DNA of 64,000 nucleotides from Pseudomonas sp. NFR16. Its GTDB lineage: Bacteria; Pseudomonadota; Gammaproteobacteria; Pseudomonadales; Pseudomonadaceae. The position numbers were made by a program, and so were the translations under genes. The stretch's first letter is position 1. The number at the start of each line of letters is the position of its first letter. The notes under the pieces are model-generated. The model had not been told where the DNA came from. It ran no database searches and saw only the letters and a list, made by a program, of their open reading frames with translations. Shown here one piece after another: positions 46,191 to 54,263 of this stretch. Location of the stretch: NCBI RefSeq assembly GCF_900108875.1, contig NZ_FNYJ01000001.1, positions 186,001-250,000 on the forward strand. Reading direction: 5' to 3'.

Positions 46191-46948
46191 ATGCGGGCAT
46201 GCAGTCTGTCGGGGATCTTTCCCGCGAGTGGCAGTGCCAGCCCCACGCCTAGCACGGAACCGACGCTGAGCAATACGAACGCCGGAAGATAGATGTAGCC
46301 CAAAAAACCACTGTGTATGCCTGGCGTCTGGAGTTGCCCCATGATGCCGTACATCAACGTGCCTGCCAGCGCCACGGGCAGGCTCAGAGGGTTCGCCAGC
46401 GTTGACGCCTGAGCCATGCTCAGGCCGGACCTGCGCAGCATCGGCACCGTCATGACACTGCCACCGACACCCAGCAACGCGGCCACGGCGCCAATGCCGA
46501 TGCCTTTCAAGGGCACGCCATGCAGTCGCCGCGCGTTAGGGTTTGACGTGTGCAGAAATCCCTTCCGGAACATACAGTCCGCTATGGTCACCGCCAGATA
46601 AGCGACAAACCCTGCACGGATTGCGTCACTGGTCATTGCACTGGCCAGCATTGCCCCGGCGACTGCGCCGAGTGCGATGTAACCGCCAAGTGGCCAGATG
46701 TAGCCGCCGACCAGTCGACCTGCGCGCCGCTGTCTGACCGTGGCCACCCATGCGCTGACCACCATGACGGCCGTCGATGTAGCGACCGCGATCTGCATGG
46801 CGTTGTCACACCCGGCTTCGCCAGGGGCATGGCTGGACATCACCAGGTGGTAGACCAGCGGCACCACGACGAAGCCGCCACCGAATCCAAACAGCACTGT
46901 CGTGACTCCGGTCATGCAACCCAGCACTGCCAACAACAAAAGGCTCAT
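46142..46948 (-). CDS. TauE/SafE-family sulfite/organic-anion exporter
   Basis: A 268-residue inner-membrane protein with eight hydrophobic segments and the family repeats FGFGGGFVVVPLV (first half) and LLGVGGSVMTVPML (second half). Members export sulfite, sulfoacetate or other small anions. Beside a D-cysteine desulfhydrase-like gene, a sulfur role is attractive, but the two are convergent and not co-transcribed. Confidence 0.88.
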   Translation of the reverse strand: MSLLLLAVLGCMTGVTTVLFGFGGGFVVVPLVYHLVMSSHAPGEAGCDNAMQIAVATSTAVMVVSAWVATVRQRRAGRLVGGYIWPLGGYIALGAVAGAMLASAMTSDAIRAGFVAYLAVTIADCMFRKGFLHTSNPNARRLHGVPLKGIGIGAVAALLGVGGSVMTVPMLRRSGLSMAQASTLANPLSLPVALAGTLMYGIMGQLQTPGIHSGFLGYIYLPAFVLLSVGSVLGVGLALPLAGKIPDRLHARIYIALLVVVGLSLVVK

Positions 46949-47067
46949 CCCGTATCATCCATTGCTCAATGTGAATCGAGCGGGCATCTTATTGCCGCGG
47001 TACGAAATGGACTTTCGCGAACGCGCCGACCGTGTTCGCGTTCCGGCCAAGCTTCTGGATCTTGACG

Positions 47068-47844
47068 ATGCGCAACGCTTCTATCTCGCTTCTCGATGCC
47101 ACCCCACGTCCCGCCGTTGCGATCTGCACCGAGTATGAGTACGGCCATCGCTTGCCGATGCATACTCACCGACGCTCGCAGTTGCTGTACGGATCGAAGG
47201 GGGTGATGCAGGTGACAACGAGCCTCGGAACCTGGATCGTGCCTCCGCAGCGTGCGGTATGGATCCCTCGGGAAGTGCCACATGAAGTGCTTTTTCTGGG
47301 TGTGACGACCCACAGTCTTTACATCGAACACGCTGAATCCGTGATCGCCGAGGCGCGATGCCGGGTGATCGACGTCAGTGTATTGTTGCGCAATCTGCTT
47401 CAGGAGGCGGTGGACATGCCGCTGGAGTATGACGAGGAGGGCAGGGACGGCGCCCTGATCAAGCTGCTGCTGCATGAAATCGAGCGCGCAAATCAGCTGG
47501 CTCTGCAGATTACGATGCCGTCGCACGAGCGGTTGCTGGGCATCTGCAAGACCTTCCTGCTGACACCGGACATCAACACCTCGGCGCAGGCATGGGCTGA
47601 AGCACTGTTCATCAGTGTACGGACGTTCAATCGGCTCTTCCGGGAACAGACTGGCTTGAGCTTCGGGCAATGGCGGCAACGCGCCTGCGCGATCCTGGCC
47701 CTTGCACGGCTGGCCGAGGGGCACAGTGTGACCACCATTGCCATGGAGATGGGGTATGACAGCCCCGCAGCGTTTGCCACGATGTTTCGGCGGGTGACAG
47801 GCAGGCCGCCTTCATTCTATCTACCGGCCCAGGACGCGAGGTGA
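47068..47844 (+). CDS. AraC-family regulator with cupin N-terminus
   Basis: About 258 residues: an N-terminal cupin (HRLPMHTHRRSQLLYGSKGVMQV) and a C-terminal double helix-turn-helix (ISVRTFNRLFREQTGLSFGQWRQR, EMGYDSPAAFATMFRRVTG). This is the type that often controls neighbouring MFS or TauE genes. It is divergent from the TauE/SafE gene with 119 bp between starts, making that exporter its probable target. The ATG at 47068 is preferred over the GTG at 47032. Confidence 0.88.
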   Translation: MRNASISLLDATPRPAVAICTEYEYGHRLPMHTHRRSQLLYGSKGVMQVTTSLGTWIVPPQRAVWIPREVPHEVLFLGVTTHSLYIEHAESVIAEARCRVIDVSVLLRNLLQEAVDMPLEYDEEGRDGALIKLLLHEIERANQLALQITMPSHERLLGICKTFLLTPDINTSAQAWAEALFISVRTFNRLFREQTGLSFGQWRQRACAILALARLAEGHSVTTIAMEMGYDSPAAFATMFRRVTGRPPSFYLPAQDAR

Positions 47845-47937
47845 TGCCGCCGTGCCGCTTCGTGCCGCGGGAGATCCTCGGGCCGATGACTGCCGGCGGC
47901 TTCGCTTGGCGGGATAACGCTGCACTGAGCCAATACG

Positions 47938-48642
47938 TTAATCCTGCTCAAACGAATCCCTACGCCGGCTGAAAACCATGTCGGCATTGTCTTCAGGCTG
48001 ATAAACAGGTGTGGCGGCGCGGTACTGGCCTCGGAGCGGCAGATCATGTTCCTGCCGTATGCCATTTTCGCTGAGCAATTTACCGGCATACCTTCCGATA
48101 CCGACCGCGCGGTCTTCTTCGATGGCCGCCGGCGTGCCGGCTTGGTACCTGTCGCTGCCGTCGCCGCCCGTGTACGTACCTTTCATCATGCGATACCCGT
48201 GAACCAGCTCGTGCGCCAGCGAAACGAACGCGTGCTCTTCGTCATTGACGAGGCGAGGTCTGCCGTGGGCATCGATGTCCGGATATTCCGACGGATTCCA
48301 GTCGACCACCGCAGACGATCCTTCGGCTTTGCGCCAGCCTGTTTTCCTCGCCAGCGAGGAGGCTGTCCGGTTGTTTTCCTTATTCAAGTCACTGTCTGGA
48401 ATTCCACGAGCCAACGCCTGGCGGGTGGTGAGCGCTGCTCTGGCAGCGGAGCTTATTTCCGCGCTCGTGACATTGATGCGCAGCGACCGTCCATTAGTGG
48501 AGTATCTGGCGATTTCAGCGAGCAGGGTGGAGCCGTTGGGGCGGCTGGCGATTCGTTGCAGGGCAGTCTCAGCCTTCTGAAGGCCTGCCGGGTTGTGAGC
48601 CTCGATGCTCACATGCGGAGCGACAGTGCTTTGGATGCGCAT
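47938..48642 (-). CDS. Type III effector, M91-family zinc metalloprotease (HopH1/NleD-like)
   Basis: A 234-residue protein with zinc motif His144-Glu-Leu-Val-His148 (LAHELVHGYR), followed by GGDGSDRYQAGTPAAIEEDRAVG and ENGIRQEHDLPLRGQYR. These blocks match the P. syringae effector HopH1 and, more remotely, NleD of enteropathogenic E. coli, which cuts JNK and p38 kinases. The N-terminus (MRIQSTVAPHVS) is secretion-like: Ile at position 3 and no acidic residue in the first 12. It begins 4 bp after the chaperone stop, under one hrp box. The longer frame to 48831 overlaps the chaperone and is rejected. The plant target is unknown. Confidence 0.88.
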   Translation of the reverse strand: MRIQSTVAPHVSIEAHNPAGLQKAETALQRIASRPNGSTLLAEIARYSTNGRSLRINVTSAEISSAARAALTTRQALARGIPDSDLNKENNRTASSLARKTGWRKAEGSSAVVDWNPSEYPDIDAHGRPRLVNDEEHAFVSLAHELVHGYRMMKGTYTGGDGSDRYQAGTPAAIEEDRAVGIGRYAGKLLSENGIRQEHDLPLRGQYRAATPVYQPEDNADMVFSRRRDSFEQD

Positions 48643-48646
48643 GATT

Positions 48647-49135
48647 TCAGCCCAATGAGGAGGGTTGGAAGTGCCTGCTTGTCGCACGCTGTTGAAGGGG
48701 GTTGGCAACCGGTGGTCTGCGCACGCTTCTGCCGGAGGCGTCAGCGCGAGCGATGCAACGCTGTACTGCCTCGACGCAGTGTGCGAAGCGGTCGTACAGA
48801 TCAACGATCTCGCGCTCGTTCGCCTGAGCAAGATGTTGCTTGGTCCAGACGATAATCTCCTGGGTCTGGGCCACCGCGGCGATCGTGATCGCCGGATTGT
48901 GGGTCACGTCCAGATTGGCCTGCAGCAAGTCCGTCAACAACTCCGCGGAAGGCGACGCCGGAAGTTTCAGGCTCGCACTGAATGCCACATACTCCTCAAG
49001 AAGCTGGAGGTCGGTGGCGACGCCGCACTTGAGCGTCAACCTGACCTCGCTATCGGGATTTACCGTGGGCTGAGGCTGACCTAATAACCTGAAAAGATGA
49101 AGAATGACCCGCTCGTAATCCTGCGCTGCTTTCAT
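48647..49135 (-). CDS. CesT-family type III secretion chaperone
   Basis: A 162-residue acidic protein with the CesT/ShcF-like pattern: helical start (YERVILHLFRLLGQ), strands LTLKCGVATDLQLLEEYVAFSASLKLP, then helix AELLTDLLQANL and a final long helix. Such chaperones hold the N-terminus of a partner effector and pass it to the secretion ATPase. It lies directly before the effector gene (4 bp) behind the hrp box. Two ATGs (49138, 49135) follow GGAGG; the second is better spaced. The Arg/Pro-rich C-terminal 20 residues are unusual for the family. Confidence 0.83.
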   Translation of the reverse strand: MKAAQDYERVILHLFRLLGQPQPTVNPDSEVRLTLKCGVATDLQLLEEYVAFSASLKLPASPSAELLTDLLQANLDVTHNPAITIAAVAQTQEIIVWTKQHLAQANEREIVDLYDRFAHCVEAVQRCIARADASGRSVRRPPVANPLQQRATSRHFQPSSLG

Positions 49136-49158
49136 CATTGACCTCCGATAAATACGCG

Positions 49159-49187
49159 TGTGTGGCACGGCCGCTGGATCAGGTTCC
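49159..49187 (-). promoter_or_regulatory. hrp box (HrpL sigma factor promoter)
   Basis: On the minus strand, GGAACC (49187-49182), a 16-bp spacer, then CCACACA (49165-49159): a perfect match to the consensus GGAACC-N16-CCACNNA. It ends about 20 bp before the chaperone start, so the chaperone-effector operon should be switched on with the type III secretion system in plants. Confidence 0.93.
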
Positions 49188-49222
49188 ATCATCCAGTGTG
49201 TGCGCAGCGATATCTGTCGGGG

Positions 49223-50419
49223 TCAGCGCGAGGCGATTCCGGCCACGCGCTTGGCAAACCACCACACCGTCCATGCCCCAAGCAAGGTGGCGAGCACGGC
49301 AAAGGCGAGGATGACATTGCGGATTCCCAACGGTGCAGCCAGCCATGCCACCATCAAGCCGGCAAATGGCTGGGAGGCGTTGTTGAGCAGCGTGATCACA
49401 CCGACCGTCTTGCCGAAATCCTGAAACGGTATGACGCGCTGCCGGAGCGTGCGCATGTAGACGTTGAACATTTTGTCGAACCCGACGATCAGCAGGAAAC
49501 CCAGCGCATACCCAGGCAGATTCGGGCTGAGGGCGCAGACGAATGCGCCGATCGCGATCATCGAGTAACCGACACTGCCCAGCAGGCGCAGCGACCACAC
49601 CTTGCGCGCGAGAAGAAACAGAATCGCGATGGTCGTGACCGCACCGGCCGCTTGCAGCCCGGCGTAATTGTCCTTGCCGGCGCCGTACTGGCCGATGACC
49701 ATGGCAGCCGAAGTGGCCAGGGTGACGCCGACGATCAGGTTGACGCCCACTGCCAGCGTGATGATCTTCCTCAGCTCGGCGAAGCTGACGATGTGCTGGA
49801 ACGCGATACGCAAGGGCTGCAGCCAGACATCGTGATGTTGCTCAAAGGCCGGCAGCGTGATCCGGCTCGAACGTTGCCACGCCCGCAGGCTCAGGTCCGC
49901 CAGCAGGAACAGGCCGGCGACCCAGAGCACCACCCAATGCCACGCCCAGACTTCGAGCATCAAGGCCGCCAGCACAGGCCCGAGCACCAGCCCGGTCTGG
50001 TCGGCGATCTGAGAATAGGACAGGGTCTTGGTGTAGCTGTATTGCTGGAAGATATGTGGCATCACCACTTCGCGCGCCATGATGCCTTGGGTGGTCAACA
50101 CCCCGCACAGGGCGGACAACGCGATGAGCCAGCCGATGCCGCCCAGCATCCCGTAGAACTCCATCGCCAGTACACAAAGCACTGCTCGATAGACCTGACT
50201 GACGTGCAGGATCCTGACCGGCGAGTACTTGTCGCACAGCGCGCCGCACAACGGAAACGCCAGAAACCGCGGCAGCGATTCCACGAAAAAGGCGAGCCCT
50301 GCCCACGAAGCGCTGTCGGTCGTCTGGAACACCACCAGCGGCACGATGAATAACAGAATCTGATCCGCCAGCCGCGACAGAAACAGCGAGGTAAAAAAAG
50401 CGAGATAATCCTTACGCAC
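49223..50419 (-). CDS. MFS transporter
   Basis: A 398-residue carrier with 12 hydrophobic segments (KDYLAFFTSLFLSRLADQILLFIVPLVVFQ, then PLCGALCDKYSPVRIL in the helix 2-3 loop) of the MFS_1/MFS_3-like group. The start is the GTG at 50419 with CAGGAG 5 nt upstream; no ATG is in frame nearby. The longer frame to 50713 overlaps the LysR gene end and is Arg/Pro-rich, so it is rejected. It follows the LysR gene by 74 bp on the same strand. The substrate is unknown. Confidence 0.84.
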   Translation of the reverse strand: MRKDYLAFFTSLFLSRLADQILLFIVPLVVFQTTDSASWAGLAFFVESLPRFLAFPLCGALCDKYSPVRILHVSQVYRAVLCVLAMEFYGMLGGIGWLIALSALCGVLTTQGIMAREVVMPHIFQQYSYTKTLSYSQIADQTGLVLGPVLAALMLEVWAWHWVVLWVAGLFLLADLSLRAWQRSSRITLPAFEQHHDVWLQPLRIAFQHIVSFAELRKIITLAVGVNLIVGVTLATSAAMVIGQYGAGKDNYAGLQAAGAVTTIAILFLLARKVWSLRLLGSVGYSMIAIGAFVCALSPNLPGYALGFLLIVGFDKMFNVYMRTLRQRVIPFQDFGKTVGVITLLNNASQPFAGLMVAWLAAPLGIRNVILAFAVLATLLGAWTVWWFAKRVAGIASR

Positions 50420-50493
50420 ATGAACTCCTGTCGTTGAGCGGGCTCGAGGCCTTTGGCTGAGCAGGCTGGCCGGGCGGTTTCGATGATACGCAC

Positions 50494-51399
50494 TCAAGCA
50501 CGCCACGGCGGCTCGGACTGGAATGACTCCTGCAGCAGGCGCATGAAGTTGCGGGTTCGCTCCGGCAGGCCGTCGCGCTGGTGGGTGAGGGCGACGACAT
50601 CGGCGTCGGGCAGTTTCCAGCCGGGCAGCAGTCGCACAAGCGTTCCTTGCGCCAGGTCGTGGGCGACGTCCCACTCCGAGCGCAGGATGACGCCGAGTCC
50701 GTCGCAGCCCCATTGCTTGATGACGTTGCCGTCATTGCAGCTCAGGAAGGCCTGTACCCGCACGCTTTTGCTGTTTCGACCGCGGTTGAAATGCCAGAGG
50801 GTGACGTCTTCGTTGTTTTCCCGCAGGGCGATGCATGGCAGCTCGGCAAGCTGTTCCGGAGATTCGATCGGGCCGTGCCGTGCGATGAACGCCGGTGAGG
50901 CGCAGACGTACCGGCGATTGGCTGCGAGGGTTCGACACACCAGGTTCGAGACGCCGAGCTGGCCGATATGGATGACCACATCGAAGCGATCTTCAACTTC
51001 CAGCATCGGCTGATCGGACAGGGTCAGGATGATTTCGACTTCAGGATGCAGGGATTTGAAGGCTGCGACCGAGGGCGCGACATACCGCCGGCCGAAGCCG
51101 AACGGCGCATTGATTTTCAGTTTTCCGACAAAGCCCCGGCGGCGTTCCTGCAGTTCTTCGAGCAAGGTATCGAACTGCTGTAACAGGCCCGTGCCCCGCG
51201 CGCAGAGCAATTCGCCCTCGTCGGTGAATCGCAGTCGACGCGCAGAGCGGTCCACCAGGCGGACGTCGAGTTTCTTCTCCATCAGCTGAAGTCGCTGAGT
51301 GACCGCGGAAGGCGTCAGGCCCAGTTTTCGGGAAGCTTCCAGCAGGCTCTTGCTTTCGCGGATGATCAGCAGAAAGCGAATGTCAAAAGCGTCGATCAT
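50494..51399 (-). CDS. LysR-family transcriptional regulator
   Basis: A 301-residue LysR protein with helix-turn-helix at residues 5-62 (TPSAVTQRLQLMEKKLDVRLV) and a CrgA-like ligand domain. It is divergent from the D-threonine aldolase/D-serine dehydratase-like gene (88 bp between starts) and upstream of the MFS gene, so it could control amino-acid degradation on one side and transport on the other. Confidence 0.9.
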   Translation of the reverse strand: MIDAFDIRFLLIIRESKSLLEASRKLGLTPSAVTQRLQLMEKKLDVRLVDRSARRLRFTDEGELLCARGTGLLQQFDTLLEELQERRRGFVGKLKINAPFGFGRRYVAPSVAAFKSLHPEVEIILTLSDQPMLEVEDRFDVVIHIGQLGVSNLVCRTLAANRRYVCASPAFIARHGPIESPEQLAELPCIALRENNEDVTLWHFNRGRNSKSVRVQAFLSCNDGNVIKQWGCDGLGVILRSEWDVAHDLAQGTLVRLLPGWKLPDADVVALTHQRDGLPERTRNFMRLLQESFQSEPPWRA

Positions 51400-51487
51400 T
51401 AAGAAATACTGAATTATAGAGTGAATGAAGCTAACGTTCAGACCGGTAATTTGCGTCTTAGAATAGCGCCATTACCGGAGAGAACAC

Positions 51488-52612
51488 ATGCCCGACCTGA
51501 CTGAAACCCCCTTGCTGTTATTGGACCGTGACCGGCTGGACGGCAACATTCTGCGCATGCGAAACACGTTGGCACCGTTCGACGTCACGTTGCGGCCTCA
51601 CGTTAAAACCAACAAATGCCTGGAAGTGACCGAGCGCCTGTTCGAAGGTGCCAAAGGGCCGATTACGGTGTCGACCCTGCGCGAGGCTGAGTTCTTCTTT
51701 GCTGCCGGTTACACCGACATCCTGTATGGCGTGGGCATCGCGCCCAACAAGTTCGCCCACGCAGCGCGCCTGCTGGAACAGGGCGCGGCGCTGAAACTGG
51801 TGCTGGACAACCTTCAAACCGCTCGCCTGTTGGCTGACTTTGCTCGCGACTGCGACTCATCGTTCGAGGTGTTGCTGGAGGTCGACTGCGATGGGCACCG
51901 CTCGGGAATCCCGCCGGATTCTCCGTTATTGGTCGACATCGCCCGGCTGCTCGAAGGAAGCGGGGTAAAGGTCAGCGGCGTCATGACCCACGCCGGAAAC
52001 GCTTATGACAGCCAGTCTCGTTCGGACATCGAAGCCTTTGCCCGCCAGGAACGTGAGGCCGTCGTCAACGCTGCCGGACTGCTGCGAAAGGCCGGCTTCG
52101 AGACACCAATTGTCAGCGTCGGCTCGACGCCCACGGCGCTGTTCGCCCAGGACTTGGCCGGTGTCACGGAGGTCCGCGCAGGCGTGTTCGCGTTCTTCGA
52201 TCTGGTGATGGCCGGGTTGGGCGTCTGTGACGTGCAGGAGATCGCCGTCTCGGTGCTGACGACGGTCATCGGCCATCAGCCGGAAAAGGGCTGGGTCATC
52301 GTCGACGCCGGCTGGATGGCGCTGTCGCGCGACCAAGGGACGGCGAAGCAGCGCGTCGATCAAGGCTATGGCGTCGTTTGCGACCTGTCCGGCCGACCCG
52401 TCGCAGACCTGATCGTGACGGCGGCGAACCAGGAGCATGGAATCATCACCTCTCGCTCCGCGAATCCTGCTGCCGTCCAGGCGCTGCCCGTGGGCACTCA
52501 GTTGCGGATCCTGCCCAATCACGCCTGTGCGACCGCCGCCCAGCATGCCGGTTATCACGTCCTGGCCGAGGAGCGTCGTGTCGGTTACTGGCCACGCATC
52601 TCGGGTTGGTGA
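51488..52612 (+). CDS. DSD1-family PLP enzyme (D-threonine aldolase / D-serine dehydratase like)
   Basis: A 374-residue fold-type III PLP enzyme (alanine-racemase N-domain). The PLP lysine is in RPHVKTNK; the C-terminal D-serine-dehydratase-like domain shows the His and Cys (ILPNHACAT) that bind metal in this group. Reactions in the family are D-threonine cleavage to glycine and acetaldehyde, or D-serine deamination to pyruvate. RidA immediately downstream favours a dehydratase that releases 2-aminoacrylate. A short leader with CGGAGAG precedes the ATG. Confidence 0.9.
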   Translation: MPDLTETPLLLLDRDRLDGNILRMRNTLAPFDVTLRPHVKTNKCLEVTERLFEGAKGPITVSTLREAEFFFAAGYTDILYGVGIAPNKFAHAARLLEQGAALKLVLDNLQTARLLADFARDCDSSFEVLLEVDCDGHRSGIPPDSPLLVDIARLLEGSGVKVSGVMTHAGNAYDSQSRSDIEAFARQEREAVVNAAGLLRKAGFETPIVSVGSTPTALFAQDLAGVTEVRAGVFAFFDLVMAGLGVCDVQEIAVSVLTTVIGHQPEKGWVIVDAGWMALSRDQGTAKQRVDQGYGVVCDLSGRPVADLIVTAANQEHGIITSRSANPAAVQALPVGTQLRILPNHACATAAQHAGYHVLAEERRVGYWPRISGW

Positions 52613-52680
52613 ATGGGCGTCCGACAGCGCTCGTGGCCCGCTTTAACCCATGGCTGTAACGCATGAAGAGGAAAACATCG

Positions 52681-53079
52681 ATGAAGATCGTCAACTCAAA
52701 AGACCTGCCTGTGCCGGGCGGTCATTACTCGCACGGGGTGGTCTCGGGAAACCTGCTGTTCGTGTCTGGACAACTGCCGTTCGACCCCCGCACAGGGACC
52801 TTCCCCGAGGGCATGGAAGCTCAGTTTTCCCAGGCCATGGCCAATGTGGAGGCCGTGTTGCACGCGGGCGATGCAACATTGGCAAGCTTGATCAATGTGC
52901 AGATCTTCATCTCGGACGTGGCTCACTGGCCGCTGGTGAACGCGTTGTACGCCCAGTTTCTCGGTACCCACAAGCCTGCGCGCGCAATCATTCCCTGCGG
53001 CCAGCTGCATCACGGTGCCCTCGTGGAAATCACCGCCGTTGCCGAACGCGTCAACCCTGAACAGGAATCGCTGAAATGA
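52681..53079 (+). CDS. RidA-family enamine/imine deaminase
   Basis: A 132-residue trimer-forming protein. GHYSHGVVSGNLLFVSGQLPFDP is the family signature, and Arg in KPARAIIPC with the Glu of ALVEITAVA gives the carboxylate-binding site, so hydrolysis of 2-aminoacrylate-type imines is expected. It sits 69 bp behind a PLP enzyme likely to make such imines. The start at 52681 matches family length and has GAGG about 10 nt upstream. It overlaps the HAD gene by 4 bp. Confidence 0.9.
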   Translation: MKIVNSKDLPVPGGHYSHGVVSGNLLFVSGQLPFDPRTGTFPEGMEAQFSQAMANVEAVLHAGDATLASLINVQIFISDVAHWPLVNALYAQFLGTHKPARAIIPCGQLHHGALVEITAVAERVNPEQESLK

Positions 53080-53756
53080 CTTCCCCTGCGCTGCGATACA
53101 CAGGTCCCCTCCAGCCCGCCGCGCCGGTTGAACTGGTGCTGTTCGATTTGCTGACCGCCTTGCTCGATTCCTGGACCTTGTGGAATTCCGTCGCTGGATC
53201 AGAGCAGATGGGGCGGACCTGGCGGATGGCGTACCTGAAAGCGACCTATGGCTGCGGCCGTTATCGGCCCTACGAAACGTTGGTGGAGGAGGCTGCGATC
53301 GAAGTGGGTCTGGGCCCTCAGGCCGCTGCCCGACTGGAAGCGCGCTGGGGCGAATTGCAGCCGTGGGCAGAGGCCAAAGCCGTGCTGGCAGCGCTCAAAC
53401 CTGTTTATCAGTTGGGAGTCGTGACCAACTGCTCGGACAGACTGGGTCACATCGCGGCCGACCTGCTGGGTGTGCCATTCGACGTGATCATCACCTCGGA
53501 GAAAGCCGGTTTCTACAAACCGGATCCTGCGCCTTATCGGCTGGCGTTGGAAACTGCAGGCGTCGGGCCGGCTCATGCCGTGTTCGTTGCAGGTTCAGCC
53601 TATGACCTGTTCGGCACGCAGAAAGCGGGGCTGCCGACGATCTGGCACAACCGCATTGGTCTGACGGCGCCCGAGGGCGCTCCTGAACCGCTGATCACAA
53701 GGCCCACTTTGGAGAGTCTGCAAGCGGACCTGGCGAGCATCGCGGTGCAGGCGTAG
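53076..53756 (+). CDS. HAD-superfamily hydrolase, haloacid-dehalogenase-like
   Basis: A 226-residue HAD protein: nucleophile Asp in VLFDLLTALLD (the second Asp of DxD is absent, as in 2-haloacid dehalogenases), motif II VVTNCSDR, motif III Lys in KAGFYKPDP and motif IV FVAGSAYDLFG. The missing second Asp argues against phosphatase action and for a dehalogenase-type reaction or an unusual substrate. It is translationally coupled to RidA (ATGA overlap) and last in the three-gene operon. Confidence 0.85.
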   Translation: MTSPALRYTGPLQPAAPVELVLFDLLTALLDSWTLWNSVAGSEQMGRTWRMAYLKATYGCGRYRPYETLVEEAAIEVGLGPQAAARLEARWGELQPWAEAKAVLAALKPVYQLGVVTNCSDRLGHIAADLLGVPFDVIITSEKAGFYKPDPAPYRLALETAGVGPAHAVFVAGSAYDLFGTQKAGLPTIWHNRIGLTAPEGAPEPLITRPTLESLQADLASIAVQA

Positions 53757-53770
53757 AACGTACCTCCCGG

Positions 53771-54232
53771 TCAGCTGTTGAGCGACATCGGTTTTTCGCC
53801 GCCCGGCGGCAAGCCAAACACCTTGCGCACGCCGTTCAGGAATGCGCCATAAGGCCGGCCCAGCAAGAGCATCATCAGGGCCGCGCCGAGGGTGCCGCGT
53901 ACCAGACCGCCGCCCGATGCGCCGCTGAAGGCAATGATGGCTGCGTAGATCGGCACTTGAAAACTCACCAGGGCGATACTGTCCCAGAGCAGCAGGGACG
54001 CCCGGCCAGGTCCGGCGCGCTTCATCAGCCAGTCCCGCCACAGGCCGTAAGGCCTGGCGACGGGAATCATCAGCACGGCGCCGAGCAGGCGCGCATGCAG
54101 CACCTGATCCCACGTCATGCCGGCTATGAAACGTTCATTGATGATCCCGGTGGTCGTGAAAAACAGGATCAACGCCGTGGTGTCCGCCAGAAACGCGGTC
54201 CGACGTGGTGTCCGCTCGGTAGGTGGCTGCAA
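53771..54232 (-). CDS. alaE: L-alanine exporter AlaE family protein
   Basis: A 153-residue inner-membrane protein with four hydrophobic segments and the AlaE blocks ADTTALILFFTTTGIINERFIAGMTWDQVLHARLLG, PVARPYGLWRDW and LLLGRPYGAFLNGVRKVFG, read as separate short motifs. Length and spacing fit E. coli AlaE (149 residues). The start is a TTG at 54232 with AAGGAG 7 nt upstream; no ATG lies nearby in frame. It follows dmeF by 31 bp, an odd partner for metal genes. Confidence 0.8.
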   Translation of the reverse strand: MQPPTERTPRRTAFLADTTALILFFTTTGIINERFIAGMTWDQVLHARLLGAVLMIPVARPYGLWRDWLMKRAGPGRASLLLWDSIALVSFQVPIYAAIIAFSGASGGGLVRGTLGAALMMLLLGRPYGAFLNGVRKVFGLPPGGEKPMSLNS

Positions 54233-54263
54233 ATTCCGTCTCCTTCTAGTCAGGTGCAAGGCG

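Noticed and set aside
49160..50353. 397-codon open frame on the plus strand
   Set aside because: It is antisense to the MFS gene; its product is rich in Asp, His, Gln and Arg without hydrophobic order, and it would run through the hrp box.
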